From the NCBI GenBank assembly GCA_023401925.1, contig JAEXDA010000003.1, forward strand, positions 5,128 to 69,127: 64,000 nucleotides of DNA, given 5' to 3'. Of the stretch, positions 26,418 through 35,710 are shown piece after piece. The stretch's first letter is position 1; every line of letters begins with the position of its first letter. The translations under genes were made by a program, and so were the position numbers. Source of the DNA: Bacillota bacterium (GTDB lineage: Bacteria; Bacillota; UBA4882; UBA8346). The notes beneath the pieces are model-generated. The model had not been told where the DNA came from. It saw only the letters and a program-made list of their open reading frames with translations, and searched no databases.

Positions 26418-29030
26418 CTACTTTTTACCCTCAAATACCTTTAAAACGGCACTTAATTGAATATCCGCCGAAGAGCGCCCGATCATAATGCGATAATCGC
26501 CCGGCTTCACATAAAAACCGTTCCGCTTTTGATCCCAGCATGCCAATTCCCGGGCGGGCAAATTAAATTTAACGGTTCGCCTGGCGCCAGGGAGCAAATG
26601 AATTCGGTCAAACCCTTTAAGTTCTTTAATTGGCCGTTTTATCTTGGGCTGCAATTCTTTAACATATAGCTGGACCACTTCGTCGCTAGCCACAGTCCCG
26701 GTATTTTTCACCTCGACACTGACGGTAACCTGTCCGGAGTTCTTGATCCAGCCGGAACTCAGCCGTAAATTACTATATTGAAAACTGGTGTATGTCAATC
26801 CGTAACCAAAGGGATATAAAGGTTTACCTTCAAAATACATGTAAGTGCGTTTGCTATTGATAATATCAAAATCAGTAATAGCCGGTAATTGATTCAGCGA
26901 GCTATACCAGGTGGAATTCAACCGGCCGGCGGGAGCGTAATCGCCGAAAATGGCGTCGGCAATCGCCGTTCCCTCCTCTTGTCCCCCGTGGGAAGAATAA
27001 ATGATCGCCTTCACGTGCGGGTTATTTTCCACCTTGCCGATAGCCATCGGATAGCTCGAAATAACCACTACAACGGTGTTTTGATTTACCGCCGCCACTT
27101 CCCGGATCAGCTCTTCCTGGGCCGGAGGAAGGGTAACTTCTTGACGGTCTAAGGTTTCCCTGCCATTCAACATCGGCTCGTTTCCCACCACCACAATGGC
27201 CGCATCGGCTCCCCGGGCGGCGTCAGCGGCCGCTGTCAAACCATTCACCAAGAGAGTGGATTGAAATTTTTCATTGGTGCCGACAGTCCCTTGAGTAGCA
27301 TTCAAAGCATAGGAGGATCCAGCATCCACTGTCACATATTTCCCGCCGCTAAGCCCGGTATCCCAGTGAGACACTTGATAATTGTACAAAGCATGGGTTC
27401 CGTCCGCCTGAAGCTCATATTTAAAGTTCTGATAGGTAAACCATTCCTGGGCTGCCACGCTGTTATTCTGAACACCCGGCGCATTCGCAGTGTTGAGCAC
27501 ATTTGCACTCCAGTTACCATTGCCGGTGAGAAATTTATCATTGGCATGGGAGCGTAAGAGATACTGACCCCATCCAAAATCGTATAAATCGAAGGTTTCA
27601 TTGACACCCACGCTAGCAGCAGTGGCTGTTAATTGTCCTCCGCCGGCAGGAGCGGTTACATATTGGGAATTGGCCAACGATTTAAGGGCTATTTGATCGA
27701 GCCCTCTGGTAAAAGTGACTTTATTCGCAGCAATTTTGGTTTGAATTCCATCCAGGACTGATTTGGTATAAGGAAAAGGCGCCGAATAAAAATCGGTTAA
27801 TACCTGATCGGCCAAAGGGCCAATCACAGCTATTTTTCTCAAATAATTCTTATGTAACGGCAAAATTTCATGAGTATTCTTTAAAAGTACTATTTGTTCC
27901 CTCGCTGCCTTAAGGGCTAATGCAGCATGTTCGGCAGAACCGATTTGCTCTGTGCCTAAACTCTTATAAGGGTTATTTCCTCCGATATCAAACTCACCCG
28001 TATGAAACCTCACGCGCAAGATGTTTTTGACTCCTTTGTCAATATCGTCCATGGTAAGCAATCCCAGTGCAAGAGCGTCTTTAATATGAGTAACGGTATT
28101 GGTGTTATCATTGTCGTCCTGAGTCATGCTGTCCACTCCGGCTTTGATCATCCCGGCATGAGAATAAGCGGGGTCACTGTAATAATGTTGGGAATTAATC
28201 AAATTGCTTGGGGAATAAGCATCCGTTACCACAAAGAAATCCTTCCCTCTGGCCCATGTATTCTTGACCAGGGTATTAATTTCCGGGGACACGGTATTGG
28301 GGATTCCATTGATTAGATTATATGAAGTCATTAATGATTTGGCGGACCCGGCCTCTACCGGATATTGGAATGATTTCAAATAGTATTCGTTTTTGTTCCG
28401 CTCATCGATGTTCACGGAAAATGTATCCCGGCTCGCTTCAAGATTATAGGCATAAAAATGTTTAAGCGTCGGAATCGCTTTATAGTAAAAGGGATCTTCG
28501 CCTTTAATGCCCAAACAATAAGCGATGGCCAAGTGGCCTACTAAATAGGGATCTTCACCATATCCCTCTTCAAAACGGCCTGCTCTAGGATCTCTTTCCA
28601 AATCAACGACCGGTGCCCACAATGATAACCCATTTTTTACCGGATCGAGCTGATGAAATCCTCTCGCTTCCTCTCCGACCGCTGAACCGATTTGCTTTAT
28701 CAAATCCCTATCCCAGGTGCATCCAAACCCGGTGGCTTGTGGGAATACAGTTGCCGCACCCAGCCAAGCAATGCCATGCAAGGCTTCAGTCCCGGTACGG
28801 AAAGACTGAATTCCCAAACGCGGTATGGCTGGTATCCATTGATGGAAAAAAGTTACTTTTTCATCATACGTTAAACGCGCCATCAAATCGCTCACTCTGG
28901 TTTCTAAAGCAAGTGTCGGATCTTGAAATGGATAAATATCTACCGCCCATGTCACTGCGGAGTAAAAAACACTTAACAAAATCAACATTCCGAACAATAA
29001 CCGGAAATAACGAAACGAATGATTTTTCAT
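26418..29030 (-). CDS. Secreted GH3 beta-glycosidase with an inserted beta-trefoil-like domain
   Basis: An 870-residue exported enzyme (signal peptide ending near residue 29). N-terminal GH3 barrel with nucleophile Asp270 in FFVVTDAYS and substrate-binding KHFYAYN. The alpha/beta sandwich starts at about 370 and is interrupted at about 455-595 by a Gly/Asn-rich segment (ATAASVGVNETFDLYDFG, KFLTGNGNW, GGKYVTVDAG, ALNATQGTVGTNEKFQ). This resembles a fascin-like beta-trefoil and sits where many GH3 enzymes carry PA14. The sandwich resumes with NGRETLDRQEVTLPP, and a fibronectin-III-like domain closes the protein. Probable beta-glucosidase or beta-xylosidase on plant cell-wall oligosaccharides. 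ATG 29030 has AGGAGG eight bases upstream. Confidence 0.85.
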   Translation of the reverse strand: MKNHSFRYFRLLFGMLILLSVFYSAVTWAVDIYPFQDPTLALETRVSDLMARLTYDEKVTFFHQWIPAIPRLGIQSFRTGTEALHGIAWLGAATVFPQATGFGCTWDRDLIKQIGSAVGEEARGFHQLDPVKNGLSLWAPVVDLERDPRAGRFEEGYGEDPYLVGHLAIAYCLGIKGEDPFYYKAIPTLKHFYAYNLEASRDTFSVNIDERNKNEYYLKSFQYPVEAGSAKSLMTSYNLINGIPNTVSPEINTLVKNTWARGKDFFVVTDAYSPSNLINSQHYYSDPAYSHAGMIKAGVDSMTQDDNDNTNTVTHIKDALALGLLTMDDIDKGVKNILRVRFHTGEFDIGGNNPYKSLGTEQIGSAEHAALALKAAREQIVLLKNTHEILPLHKNYLRKIAVIGPLADQVLTDFYSAPFPYTKSVLDGIQTKIAANKVTFTRGLDQIALKSLANSQYVTAPAGGGQLTATAASVGVNETFDLYDFGWGQYLLRSHANDKFLTGNGNWSANVLNTANAPGVQNNSVAAQEWFTYQNFKYELQADGTHALYNYQVSHWDTGLSGGKYVTVDAGSSYALNATQGTVGTNEKFQSTLLVNGLTAAADAARGADAAIVVVGNEPMLNGRETLDRQEVTLPPAQEELIREVAAVNQNTVVVVISSYPMAIGKVENNPHVKAIIYSSHGGQEEGTAIADAIFGDYAPAGRLNSTWYSSLNQLPAITDFDIINSKRTYMYFEGKPLYPFGYGLTYTSFQYSNLRLSSGWIKNSGQVTVSVEVKNTGTVASDEVVQLYVKELQPKIKRPIKELKGFDRIHLLPGARRTVKFNLPARELACWDQKRNGFYVKPGDYRIMIGRSSADIQLSAVLKVFEGKK

Positions 29031-29487
29031 CTCTGGTTCCTCCTATCGTTTTAACCCTGACTTTGACAATCGGAAAGTAAAGCAACCCTCCTTTCCTGGC
29101 GCCCATTGAAATCAACTTAAAGCCCGGAATTCAATGTAGCTCGACCGGCAAACAAAGGAATCCGGATCAATTCAAGATCATGAGCCAATACCGGAACAGT
29201 TTGGATAGTACGATTGAATCGTAGAAGTTTTCAAAACATTGTCGCCAAATAAAGTGGAATTTATGATTTCTCGAATGAAAAAATGAAAGATTTACACCCT
29301 CTCTAAACGTTTATGCAAACACTGCTATACCCTCCAGCCGGCCTTCCCGTGATCTTGAAAGATTTACCCTTGCGCTTTTTGATCAGTAATATATTGGAAA
29401 TAAAAGAATATACTGTTAAAAAGTTTGGGAGGCCTAAAAATATTGATACCTCGAAACTTTTAAAATCAATTTAAAGGAGGATTGTTT
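29031..29487. other. Divergent intergenic region (GH3 / porin-like)
   Basis: About 457 bases between divergent genes. A perfect 7-bp palindrome TACGATT-G-AATCGTA at 29209-29223 could be a shared operator. The last 70 bases form the leader of the porin-like gene. Confidence 0.4.
29418..29461 (+). promoter_or_regulatory. 5' leader stem-loop of the porin-like gene
   Basis: AAAAGTTTGGGAGG pairs with CCTCGAAACTTTT (one bulge) just before the AAAGGAGG ribosome site of the gene starting at 29488. A stable 5' hairpin of this kind usually protects an abundant mRNA, which suits an envelope protein. Function inferred. Confidence 0.45.
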
Positions 29488-30387
29488 ATGAAAAAAATCT
29501 TCGTTTTTCTGCTTACTTTCACGTTGGTTTTTGCAATATCTTTTAGTGCGTTCGCAGCCACCAGCGGCCCAACCTTTGGCTGCAAATTACAGTACGAAAA
29601 TTATAGCGATACCGGCGAGTCCCTCTTGGACACTAGGCTATCAATGAATGGCACTTTCGATGATACGACATCTTACAGCATAACGATTCAAAATATCGAC
29701 GCCAATACGGTTCCCGAAAATGAAGCCGATGGTGAAAGTAATTCCCTGGCCACCAATATTCGGGAAGCTTACATTACCACCAAAACAGGTTTTGGAACCT
29801 TCCAAATTGGAAAATTCCGCTATAACCCTGACATCATGGATACTTTGGGGGATTTTACCACCATTGTTGCTCCCTTTGGGGTTAAGTATTCCTGCTCGCT
29901 TGGAGAAAACACCAGTTTTGCCGCAGGCGTGATCGCCAAAGATTATGATAAACCCGTAAGGGATACCAAGAAAACTCATTACGATGCCGGTGCTTACACT
30001 GTGGAATTTCATCAAAACAAAATAGGCGGCCTGATCAATTTAGGATTGGCCTATCAGGATATGGGCTATGGCGTTCCGGAATGGGCGGTGCAACTTGATG
30101 CTCAGGTTATCAAGGAATTTAAATTATATTTCGAATATGACCGGCCGATTGCGAAAACCGACAATAAAGAAAACCGGGATGCCCGCAACTACAACTACGG
30201 GGGTCAATTGAACCTGGATAAATTTTACTTTATCGGTGAACGGGAATGCAGTAACGGCTATTATGTTTTAAAAGCCGGTTACAATTTTACCGATCATATT
30301 GCTGTAGAGGCTATCCGCGGAACCTCCGGTTGGCCGGGGGACTCCTATGACGGTGGGGATCTTTTAAAAATGATTGTTAGCTTCTAA
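29488..30387 (+). CDS. Porin-like outer-membrane beta-barrel protein
   Basis: A 299-residue exported protein: signal peptide of about 23 residues (MKKIFVFLLT... AFA), then repeated short amphipathic strands separated by charged turns (for example AGVIAKDYDKP, LYFEYDRPIAK, YVLKAGYNFTDHIAVEAI) and a final ...KMIVSF with terminal Phe. No SLH domain. The pattern fits a small porin, probably about 14-16 strands by length. It sits in the hemicellulase island and could admit released oligosaccharides. ATG 29488 follows AAAGGAGG by seven bases; a TTG six bases earlier is not supported. No named family recognised. Confidence 0.6.
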   Translation: MKKIFVFLLTFTLVFAISFSAFAATSGPTFGCKLQYENYSDTGESLLDTRLSMNGTFDDTTSYSITIQNIDANTVPENEADGESNSLATNIREAYITTKTGFGTFQIGKFRYNPDIMDTLGDFTTIVAPFGVKYSCSLGENTSFAAGVIAKDYDKPVRDTKKTHYDAGAYTVEFHQNKIGGLINLGLAYQDMGYGVPEWAVQLDAQVIKEFKLYFEYDRPIAKTDNKENRDARNYNYGGQLNLDKFYFIGERECSNGYYVLKAGYNFTDHIAVEAIRGTSGWPGDSYDGGDLLKMIVSF

Positions 30388-30432
30388 AATGGAGGCCGTA
30401 TAAAAAGTTGGTTCCGATCCAGCGGTTAATTA

Positions 30433-30467
30433 AAGGGGCTGCCCCAAATTCTTTGGGACAACCCCTA
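30433..30467 (+). terminator. Terminator between convergent genes
   Basis: AGGGGCTGCCCCAAA pairs with TTTGGGACAACCCCT around a short loop, with a small internal mismatch, 46 bases after the porin-like stop. Its GGGGCTG-CCCCAAA sequence resembles the outer ends of the MITE-like elements. Confidence 0.7.
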
Positions 30468-30504
30468 AAATATCGCTGGAAATTACCGGCCATTCAATAA
30501 AATA

Positions 30505-33075
30505 TCACGGAAATTGATTGACCGTTGCGATGTTGGTAGCCAAGTTCGATGGGCCGCCGATGTTGTTGACCACATGGGTGATTTCTCCCTGGCCGCCTAA
30601 AGAGACGGTTACCAGATGATGGAGTTTAACTCCCGCGTTAACCGGAGCCTCGATGCCGCTATGACATTTGATGGTCAAGTCAACGGTATATACGCAGTAA
30701 ACTCCAAGTCCCCAGGCCTCGTGGCTGCTTACAGTATCAGCCACTTTGTAACTGGTCCAGCCGTTAATCCCATTATGCTGCCAGGATGCTTGGTTCGGTG
30801 CATCATACGGGCATTCGCTTTGATAAAAATAGGTCCGGCCACCGTTACCATTCCATAGAGTTTGATATTCCTGAAAGTGCTCAACAAACAGGCCGTAAAA
30901 AGTTACATGATTGCCGTTGACGATTAAACCGTTCGTCGCCGTGTTGGTGCTCCAGCCAACGCCCGTACCGTGGTCCGCCCGCCATAACCATAGATCGTCG
31001 CCGACCACATCATTACTGTTAATGACCACACAATGGGTAGCCTTCCCCATAGCAGCTCCGCCCACCCGGCAAAAAATATCATATAGGAAAGTGGGATTAC
31101 CGGCATGGCTTAATGAACTGCCCGCCGGTCCCACCTCCAGCAATACCGGCGAATTCAATGCACCTGCATCAAAAAGAATACCTGCCAGAGTAATACCGTC
31201 CACATCGGTAACTTTCATGGCTGCCGTTCCGTTATCCGGCACCAAAGTCGGCAGGCCCATCCCCAGTACCACCGTATTGGCCCGGGTGATTTGAATGGGT
31301 TCACTCAGATGGTAAATGCCCGGCGTTAGGATCAAATTTTTTCCTTGACTGAGTGCTGCGTTAATGGTGGTTGCATTGTCTGTCCCTGACTTGGCGATAT
31401 AGAATTGATCAATGGAAAGGGATGTGCCTTGTCCCATATTACTGGACCAGCTGCTTCCCTGACTGCTGTTCCGGAGCGCCGGTACAAAAACAAAATAGTT
31501 TCCGCCGTTATTCAGGTATAAAAACGGCTTTTCCCGGATAACCGGTGTCTGGCTTACCACTGTGTAAGAGGGGCTGGGCCAGTTATCCCCAGGAGCGCCA
31601 TTGGTCCCGACAAAAACCATGTTCCAGTTGGAACCGCTCCATGAACTTACTTGACTATTCCTGGTAAAATATTGTTGTTGGGACCCGGAGCTTATTTGGC
31701 CGTCCACGATGGAGTCGGCAATGAATCCGCCGCTGGACCAGCTCCCGTCATAGTTGTTGGGATTGGGATCCCATAAAGTCAGAGAGCCCTTGATATGCAT
31801 TCGTCTCATGGGAGCCGCCTGGGATGCTCCCCAAGTTTCCGTACCTGAAGGAGCCAAGGGGTTCGCCGAATAAGTCGGTACATCGGCCAGATTTTCCACG
31901 GTCCGCCAAAAATTACAAGTGGCATTGCCGCCCATCCAATCGGCTTCACAGCGAATGGAACCGGTTATGGTAGTATCGTCGGGCCTCGGACCCAAACCGA
32001 TGACGGAGGTGTAAAAGCCCACATTAACATTGACATTGTAAGAACCGGGTTTAAAGAGTAAGGCATAACGCTCCGAACCGAATTGATTGCTTTGTTGCCG
32101 GGTATATACGGCATCGCAACGGCTTTGAATCTCCGAAGCCGGCATGGAAGGATCGAAAATGTAGACATTGGGACCAAAGTCCACCGTTCCATTTGAGGAA
32201 TCCCCATAAACTTCAAATTCATAGAGGGAATAACCATAACCGCTTCCCCTGGTAGTTCCGTACATCCTCACATATTGCGCGTTGGTTGCCGCAAAGGTTG
32301 CGGTTACAACACCACCGCTTCCATTATCTGTGGACCAAACAGGACTCCAGTTGCTGGCATCGGTCGAAACCTGAATCTGATAAGATTTCCCATAAGCGGC
32401 TTCCCAGTTTAAAACGACTTTATTAATTGCATAGGTAGAGCCCAAATTCACATAAATCCATTGTGGATCAGAAAACGCCGAACTCCAACGAGTTCCGGTA
32501 TTGCCATCCACTACGTTTCCTGCAGGATAAAGGGTGGCATTTTCAGTGGAATATGCAACTGCTGTTTTGTTTAAAGCCAGATTTCCACTTGGCACGGGGG
32601 TTCCCGATCCGCCAAGACTGAAACTGAACCAATTGATGTTCCAACCATTGGTTACCGCGTAGACCCGTAAGGTTTGATTCCCGGCAGGAAGGCTAATATT
32701 GTTCACGGTTACCGTCGTCCACGCCTGATATCCACCGGTATTGGGAACGGTGACTGTTGCTAAAACCGTAGAACCGTTGAGCAATTGGAATTGAGTATTG
32801 GCAATACCAGCCACTCTGAATTCCACCGTATAACTGCTGGTTGCCTGAACGTTCACGCTATAATCCATCCAATCACCGGCGTCAATCCACCCAACATTTT
32901 CCCCTCCTTCAGCACAAGTCTCGGTTTGGATTCCGGACATGGCGCTATAGCTCTCCGCCTCTATCCGCCCCGGAACCGCTTGGACAACCGCTGCATGGCT
33001 AATAGGTAAAAATAAATTCATTCCCGAAAATAAGCCAATCGCCCAAATCACTAAAAACCAATGTTTACTTTTCAA
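30505..33075 (-). CDS. Secreted CBM6 + CBM32 + right-handed beta-helix protein
   Basis: An 856-residue exported protein. Signal peptide to about residue 28 (ending SHA), then a CBM6-type module (about 33-155: GRIEAESYSAMSGIQTE, GWIDAGDWMDYSV), a discoidin/F5-8C module (about 165-290: VDGNTGTRWSSAFSDPQWIYVNLG), and a large beta-helix region (297-856: LLFKPGSYNVNVNVGFYTSVIGLGP, NLILTPGIYHLSEP). This combination occurs in uncharacterised Bacillota and actinobacterial proteins, sometimes labelled adenylyl cyclase in databases without support. The helix is the fold of pectate lyases and GH55/GH87 glucanases, so a polysaccharide-cleaving role is inferred; no catalytic signature was recognised. TTG at 33075 lies six bases after GGAGGG. 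Confidence 0.7.
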   Translation of the reverse strand: MKSKHWFLVIWAIGLFSGMNLFLPISHAAVVQAVPGRIEAESYSAMSGIQTETCAEGGENVGWIDAGDWMDYSVNVQATSSYTVEFRVAGIANTQFQLLNGSTVLATVTVPNTGGYQAWTTVTVNNISLPAGNQTLRVYAVTNGWNINWFSFSLGGSGTPVPSGNLALNKTAVAYSTENATLYPAGNVVDGNTGTRWSSAFSDPQWIYVNLGSTYAINKVVLNWEAAYGKSYQIQVSTDASNWSPVWSTDNGSGGVVTATFAATNAQYVRMYGTTRGSGYGYSLYEFEVYGDSSNGTVDFGPNVYIFDPSMPASEIQSRCDAVYTRQQSNQFGSERYALLFKPGSYNVNVNVGFYTSVIGLGPRPDDTTITGSIRCEADWMGGNATCNFWRTVENLADVPTYSANPLAPSGTETWGASQAAPMRRMHIKGSLTLWDPNPNNYDGSWSSGGFIADSIVDGQISSGSQQQYFTRNSQVSSWSGSNWNMVFVGTNGAPGDNWPSPSYTVVSQTPVIREKPFLYLNNGGNYFVFVPALRNSSQGSSWSSNMGQGTSLSIDQFYIAKSGTDNATTINAALSQGKNLILTPGIYHLSEPIQITRANTVVLGMGLPTLVPDNGTAAMKVTDVDGITLAGILFDAGALNSPVLLEVGPAGSSLSHAGNPTFLYDIFCRVGGAAMGKATHCVVINSNDVVGDDLWLWRADHGTGVGWSTNTATNGLIVNGNHVTFYGLFVEHFQEYQTLWNGNGGRTYFYQSECPYDAPNQASWQHNGINGWTSYKVADTVSSHEAWGLGVYCVYTVDLTIKCHSGIEAPVNAGVKLHHLVTVSLGGQGEITHVVNNIGGPSNLATNIATVNQFP

Positions 33076-33343
33076 TTTGTTCCCTCCTTTGATTTTCTTG
33101 AACGCAAATATTCAACAAGCCGATAAAATTTAGTTTTTAGTCCTCCTTTCGTCGATTATTTATTGTCAGCCGGCAAAAAGTTTTTAATCATTTTGTTACA
33201 ATAATTTTCTTATAAGTCACCTAAAAATCAAAGTAGAATAATTTAATAAATAGTTTAATATTTTAATAATATTTTTTACGTAATCATAATTACAAACACA
33301 AAATGTCCAGCAGCGGCTCATTCAACCCAATCTGAGTTTTACA

Positions 33344-33384
33344 TAAACAAACCAGGAGAAAATATAGTCTCTCCTGGTTTGTTT
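33344..33384 (-). terminator. Terminator of the gerA operon
   Basis: AAACAAACCAGGAGA pairs with TCTCCTGGTTTGTTT around a short loop, 87 bases past the end of the gerAC gene. The rest of the 33076-33470 gap is AT-rich and shows no gene. Confidence 0.75.
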
Positions 33385-33470
33385 GATAGGGATTAAAAAT
33401 TACCTTATCTTTCATAAATTCCAGCCACTACCAGCTAATGCCGAGGTTTTGAATTCCAATGTTGCGACAA

Positions 33471-34604
33471 TCAACGAAAAACTCCATTTCTTATAATCTT
33501 AGCCTTTACCGATACTCTAAAAGGCACCATTGGGAAAAGTTCTTTCCAGTCCATTTCTTTCCATATTCTATAATGCTGCGCCCGCAATTGCTCCCCGAAA
33601 CCGATTGAATCGGAGTGCAGCGATTGCAACTTATGAATCAGGCAGATAGTCCTCAACTGCATTTCCTTTGCCACTTTTTTTTCTAATTTTTCGAGGGAAC
33701 GCAAGGTTAACCGTTGGCCTACGTCATTGGTCTCTGCTAAGGAACCTTTCGTCTCACAATCAACCCCAAAAAAGAGCTTCCCCCGCATGATGCTAACTTT
33801 TATCTTAGTGGTTGCAGTCATATTCCTCAGCGAAAATACTTTACCGCTTTCTCGTCCAATCAGGCCATAGGTCATAGTACCAGCTTTCATTTGATTGGTG
33901 AGAACATTGAAAATTTGAGTCTCTTCCCGGTTTAATTCACCAACCAAATCGTCGCCATTAAAAACAGCCAAACCTTCTTTGATATATTGTCCTTCTTCTT
34001 GATCAAAATCAACCATGGGAGCATACAAATCCCTGGTTTTATTAACCATAATCTTGCGAAAACGCCATGCAGGAACAAAGTCGGTGTGATTTTCCTTGGT
34101 TGCTAATTGACTCGCTATCCTGATTTCCAATCCCGGCATATTGGACACGGAAGGAGTTTCTGATAATATCTCCTTTGCCGAACGATGCCGGGCTATAAAT
34201 ATCAACGATTGAGGTGAAAGCTTTGGGCTCCTGAAAATCCAGTCTAATAAAGGATTAACCCCTTGCCGGGCTGCCTCTTGGCCTATAACAATCAGCCTGT
34301 TTTGCTGAACTACCAGATGACGATTGGTTTTGGATTGTAAAACTCCAAAAGCGTTGAAAACATTGTGAGCTGTTGCACTGATCGTGTGAAAATTTTTCCC
34401 TTCTTTTCCACCCGAAGTTGAACCTGGCGGCAGCATCAGTCTGGGCAGCGGAAGTTGGGCAGTAAGAACCACTAAACCTTTAGGTTTCAAATCAATCCCT
34501 AAAGCGGTAACAAAAGCCCGCCGGTCAATCTCTTCCAAGTCCCAACATCCTGGTACAATCATTATCAACATAAAAACTGTAACCAAAACCCGTTTTGAGT
34601 TCAA
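33471..34604 (-). CDS. gerAC: Spore germination lipoprotein, GerAC family
   Basis: A 377-residue lipoprotein with lipobox IVPGCWD (Cys21), the GerAC-type N-terminus (WDLEEIDRRAFVTALGIDL) and a C-terminal domain with the conserved EEGQYIKEGLAVFNGDDLVG. It is the C subunit of a nutrient germinant receptor in the inner spore membrane. TTG at 34604 overlaps the stop of gerAB by four bases (TTGA), with GGAG ten bases upstream, so translation is coupled. Last gene of the operon. Confidence 0.9.
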   Translation of the reverse strand: MNSKRVLVTVFMLIMIVPGCWDLEEIDRRAFVTALGIDLKPKGLVVLTAQLPLPRLMLPPGSTSGGKEGKNFHTISATAHNVFNAFGVLQSKTNRHLVVQQNRLIVIGQEAARQGVNPLLDWIFRSPKLSPQSLIFIARHRSAKEILSETPSVSNMPGLEIRIASQLATKENHTDFVPAWRFRKIMVNKTRDLYAPMVDFDQEEGQYIKEGLAVFNGDDLVGELNREETQIFNVLTNQMKAGTMTYGLIGRESGKVFSLRNMTATTKIKVSIMRGKLFFGVDCETKGSLAETNDVGQRLTLRSLEKLEKKVAKEMQLRTICLIHKLQSLHSDSIGFGEQLRAQHYRIWKEMDWKELFPMVPFRVSVKAKIIRNGVFR

Positions 34605-35710
34605 GTTTTTTTAACTCCAATCCCCCGGACCAGTGCCCCAATATAAATTAAAAGCGGATAACCGTAAAAAAAGATAATAAAGTTTTTGCTGATAACCCTA
34701 AAAATATAAAAATCATAAAACTGGCTGGGTATCCATAAAGTTCCGATACCTACGATAGAGAGGCTTCCCAATAAGCACCAGCAATATTTGAGTTTGCTAA
34801 GTTGCTGACTGAGTCCATCTCCCAATATATAAAATACCAACGATAAACCTGTCAAAAGTGCGGTAAACCATATGATTAGAAAAACAACTCCTAATTGGTC
34901 GAGGGCTAAAAAGGAAATATCAATTCTACGGATAACTTCAAAAACAGGCCAGGCATACGACTGAAGCCCGATATCCCCAAAGACTCCGATCACGATGCTG
35001 AAGCTGACGAAAGTAATCAAGATTTGCGTGCCAAGTAAGCTAGCAGTGATTAGTTTCAGTTTTCCGGGTTTGGATAACAAAGGATAAATAAATAAAAGAC
35101 CGATCCCGGCAGGGCCAAAAATCATGGCGATGGAAAATCCGCCTTGGAGATATTCCAATGGACCAGCCGAGATAACAGGTAAGAGTTGATTGACTTCAAA
35201 TCCCTGAGTTGCAAAAGCTAATATCAGAATCCGAAAAAAAAAGACCGGAATAAAAACAAACCCGGCAAGCCTACTGATTCCCACCAAACCATTTTTCACG
35301 AAAAAACCCGAACTAATCAGAATTAAAACCGTAACAGCCCAAAGCGGAGTTCTATTCAGAGAATAGGTAATAATCAGTTCAGCGGTGTTATAGACAATGA
35401 CCATAACTTGAAAAAAAAGGGCCCCCAAATAGAAGAGATTCAGAATGGCGCCCGGGATTTTTCCAAAGGTTTCTGTTGCAGCCCCCAAAATATTTTTCTC
35501 CGGGAAACGATGTTGCAGGCCTAGGATCAAAAAAATAAAGGGTAATAACATTATGCCGGCGGAAAGTACAGCCAAGTAAGCACCGGGGCCACAAGTTTTG
35601 GCGACATCGTGCAAAGGGATCAAATAAGCTAAACCCATCCCCGAAACGAGCAGTAAAACAAACAACATCAAGGGTGAAACTTTAACCCTTGTCTCGCCCA
35701 AATCATTCAT
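34601..35710 (-). CDS. gerAB: Spore germination permease-like protein, GerAB family
   Basis: About 369 residues with ten hydrophobic segments, of the amino acid-polyamine-organocation transporter superfamily. It binds the nutrient germinant. MNDLGETRVKVSPLMLF at 35710 is the likely start: it gives the normal family length and overlaps the gerAA stop by eight bases, although its ribosome site (GGGAAG) is weak. Longer starts would overlap gerAA by up to 200 bases. Middle gene of gerAA-gerAB-gerAC. Confidence 0.85.
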   Translation of the reverse strand: MNDLGETRVKVSPLMLFVLLLVSGMGLAYLIPLHDVAKTCGPGAYLAVLSAGIMLLPFIFLILGLQHRFPEKNILGAATETFGKIPGAILNLFYLGALFFQVMVIVYNTAELIITYSLNRTPLWAVTVLILISSGFFVKNGLVGISRLAGFVFIPVFFFRILILAFATQGFEVNQLLPVISAGPLEYLQGGFSIAMIFGPAGIGLLFIYPLLSKPGKLKLITASLLGTQILITFVSFSIVIGVFGDIGLQSYAWPVFEVIRRIDISFLALDQLGVVFLIIWFTALLTGLSLVFYILGDGLSQQLSKLKYCWCLLGSLSIVGIGTLWIPSQFYDFYIFRVISKNFIIFFYGYPLLIYIGALVRGIGVKKT

